Source: Lysobacterales bacterium (GTDB lineage Bacteria > Pseudomonadota > Gammaproteobacteria > Xanthomonadales > SZUA-36). Taken from it: a stretch of DNA of 5,558 nt. The notes under the pieces are model-generated. The model was not told the DNA's origin. It saw only the letters and a program-made list of their open reading frames with translations, and searched no databases. Location of the stretch: contig JAPHTE010000366.1 in NCBI GenBank assembly GCA_026196445.1, positions 1-5,558 of the forward strand. Reading direction: 5' to 3'. This document shows positions 4,393 through 5,558 of this stretch, piece after piece. A program made the translations under genes and the position numbers. Each line of letters begins with the position of its first letter. The first letter of the stretch is position 1.

Positions 4393-5558
4393 ATGCTTGA
4401 ACTTGCCTTGCCCAACATGCACGCACTGGCCGTGATGATCATGATCGTGGTGGCGTTGGTCCTGTTTGCCCGTGAGAACATCCCGCTTGAAACCACCGCA
4501 CTGGTCGTGCTGGTCGTGCTGGCCTGCGGTTTCCAGCTGTTTCCCTTTGAGGCCGATGGCGAGGTCCTGTCGCCAAGCGATTTTTTCCTGGGCTTCGGCA
4601 ACCGGGCGCTGGTGGCCGTATCGGCATTGATGATCGTCGGCCAGGGTTTGATCAGCACTGGCGCGCTCGAACCCGTGGGCCGTATGCTGGCCAAGTCATT
4701 CCGGACCAGCCCCACGCTGTCGCTGCTGCTGACCCTGCTGCTCACGGCATTCCTCAGCGCGTTTATCAATAACACGCCGATCGTCGTGCTGATGCTGCCG
4801 ATATTGATCGGTGTAGCGGTGAAAACCGGCGTACCGCCGTCACGCAGCCTGATTCCGATGGGCTTTGCCAGCATTATGGGCGGTATGGCCACGACCATTG
4901 GTACTTCGACAAACCTGCTGGTCGTCAACGTGGCCGCCGACATGGGCATGGACCGCTTCAATATGTTTGATTTCGTCGGCCCGGTGCTCATAGCCGGTTT
5001 CGTCGCAACCCTGTACCTGTGGTTGCTCGCCCCGCGCATCCTGCCAGAACGCACACCACCGATGAACCGCGGCGTCTCGAGGGTCTACACTGCACAAATC
5101 AGGCTCAACGAACAAAGCCCGATGATCGGACGTTCATTGGCCGAGGCCATCACCCGCGCCGGTGAAACGATCAACGTGGAGACCATCCAGCGTGGTAAGG
5201 GCGTGTATATCAATCCCCTGCCCGACGTGAAACTGCGAGAGGGCGACCGCCTCACGACCAGCGATACCCAACAGAACCTCAGGGAATATGCCCGGATCCT
5301 GGGCGGCACGCTGTACACGGCAGAACACGCCGTCGACGCCAGCCACCCCCTGTCAGCGGAAGGACAGCAAATTGCAGAAGTCGCCATCACCCCTGCCTCC
5401 CGGCTTAACGGGGTGCGTATCGGCAATGCTGGCTTGATGTCGCGTTTTAAACTGCGCTTGCTGGCCTTCAACCGCTTCGAAGGCATGGAAGAACGGGAAT
5501 CACCGGGCCTGGACGAAACCCGTCTGCGCTCCGGCGATGTGCTGCTGGTGCAATCCAC
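4393..5558 (+). CDS. SLC13-family (ion transporter superfamily) permease with two TrkA-C domains, 3' end outside window
   Basis: The frame is open from the ATG to the window edge, giving 388 residues of a protein that in this family usually has about 590-620. Hydrophobic segments lie near 11-26, 34-52, 72-90, 107-143, 153-180 and 196-213. The re-entrant motif FINNTPIVVLMLP (124-136) and GTSTNLLVVN (170-179) are typical of SLC13/DASS and related Na+-coupled carriers. Two soluble TrkA-C (RCK_C) domains follow, about 230-305 with LREGD (281-285) and about 325-388 with LRSGDVLLV (378-386). This is the usual middle placement between two transporter halves; the second half is missing here. Substrate cannot be told: sulfate, dicarboxylates and other anions are possible. 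The ATG is the first after an in-frame stop at 4351 and lacks a good Shine-Dalgarno; Met9 is an alternative start. It is transcribed divergently from lgt. Confidence 0.85.
   Translation, partial: MLELALPNMHALAVMIMIVVALVLFARENIPLETTALVVLVVLACGFQLFPFEADGEVLSPSDFFLGFGNRALVAVSALMIVGQGLISTGALEPVGRMLAKSFRTSPTLSLLLTLLLTAFLSAFINNTPIVVLMLPILIGVAVKTGVPPSRSLIPMGFASIMGGMATTIGTSTNLLVVNVAADMGMDRFNMFDFVGPVLIAGFVATLYLWLLAPRILPERTPPMNRGVSRVYTAQIRLNEQSPMIGRSLAEAITRAGETINVETIQRGKGVYINPLPDVKLREGDRLTTSDTQQNLREYARILGGTLYTAEHAVDASHPLSAEGQQIAEVAITPASRLNGVRIGNAGLMSRFKLRLLAFNRFEGMEERESPGLDETRLRSGDVLLVQS

Noticed and set aside
4308..5054. Minus-strand 248-residue open frame opposite the permease
   Set aside because: It is rich in Ser, Thr and Arg with no recognisable motif, as expected from the reverse reading of a Leu/Val-rich membrane protein in a G+C-rich genome. 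The plus-strand frame has clear transporter and TrkA-C motifs.
5085..5558. Minus-strand 157-residue open frame at the right edge
   Set aside because: It is antisense to the TrkA-C domains of the permease, with a Ser/Arg-rich composition typical of shadow frames.

Overview
The window is a compact stretch of bacterial housekeeping chromosome. It holds six complete or nearly complete genes and one gene cut by the right edge. Gene order and protein sequences point to a free-living gammaproteobacterium of moderately high G+C (judged by eye). The rsmA-apaG-apaH order, and apaH facing folA tail to tail, match the layout known from E. coli. The lgt-thyA-folA cluster also occurs in other gammaproteobacteria. 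I cannot place the genus.

Left block, plus strand (1-1994): rsmA (16S rRNA dimethyltransferase), apaG (small single-domain protein) and apaH (diadenosine tetraphosphatase). They are separated by 3 and 17 bases and look like one transcription unit. In relatives this unit continues upstream into pdxA and surA, which would lie outside the window.

Middle block, minus strand (2002-4216): lgt (prolipoprotein diacylglyceryl transferase), thyA (thymidylate synthase) and folA (dihydrofolate reductase), transcribed in that order. lgt and thyA overlap by four bases, and folA starts about 14 bases after thyA or overlaps it. ThyA converts methylene-tetrahydrofolate to dihydrofolate and FolA reduces it back, so their coupling makes metabolic sense. 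lgt starts with TTG behind a well-placed Shine-Dalgarno, with a plausible sigma-70 promoter further upstream. The two blocks converge with only 7 bases between the apaH and folA stop codons and no recognisable terminator.

Right block, plus strand (4393-5558): a divergent gene for an SLC13/ion-transporter-superfamily permease with two central TrkA-C (RCK_C) domains. It runs off the window. The 176-base region between it and lgt is the only sizeable non-coding stretch.

I found no RNA genes, mobile elements, CRISPR arrays or phage traits, and nothing that looks like an undescribed system. The points worth a second look are modest: the TTG start of lgt, two competing folA starts, Glu at the DHFR catalytic acid position, Gln in the first ApaH metal motif, an extra loop in ThyA, and the RCK-containing permease of unknown substrate.
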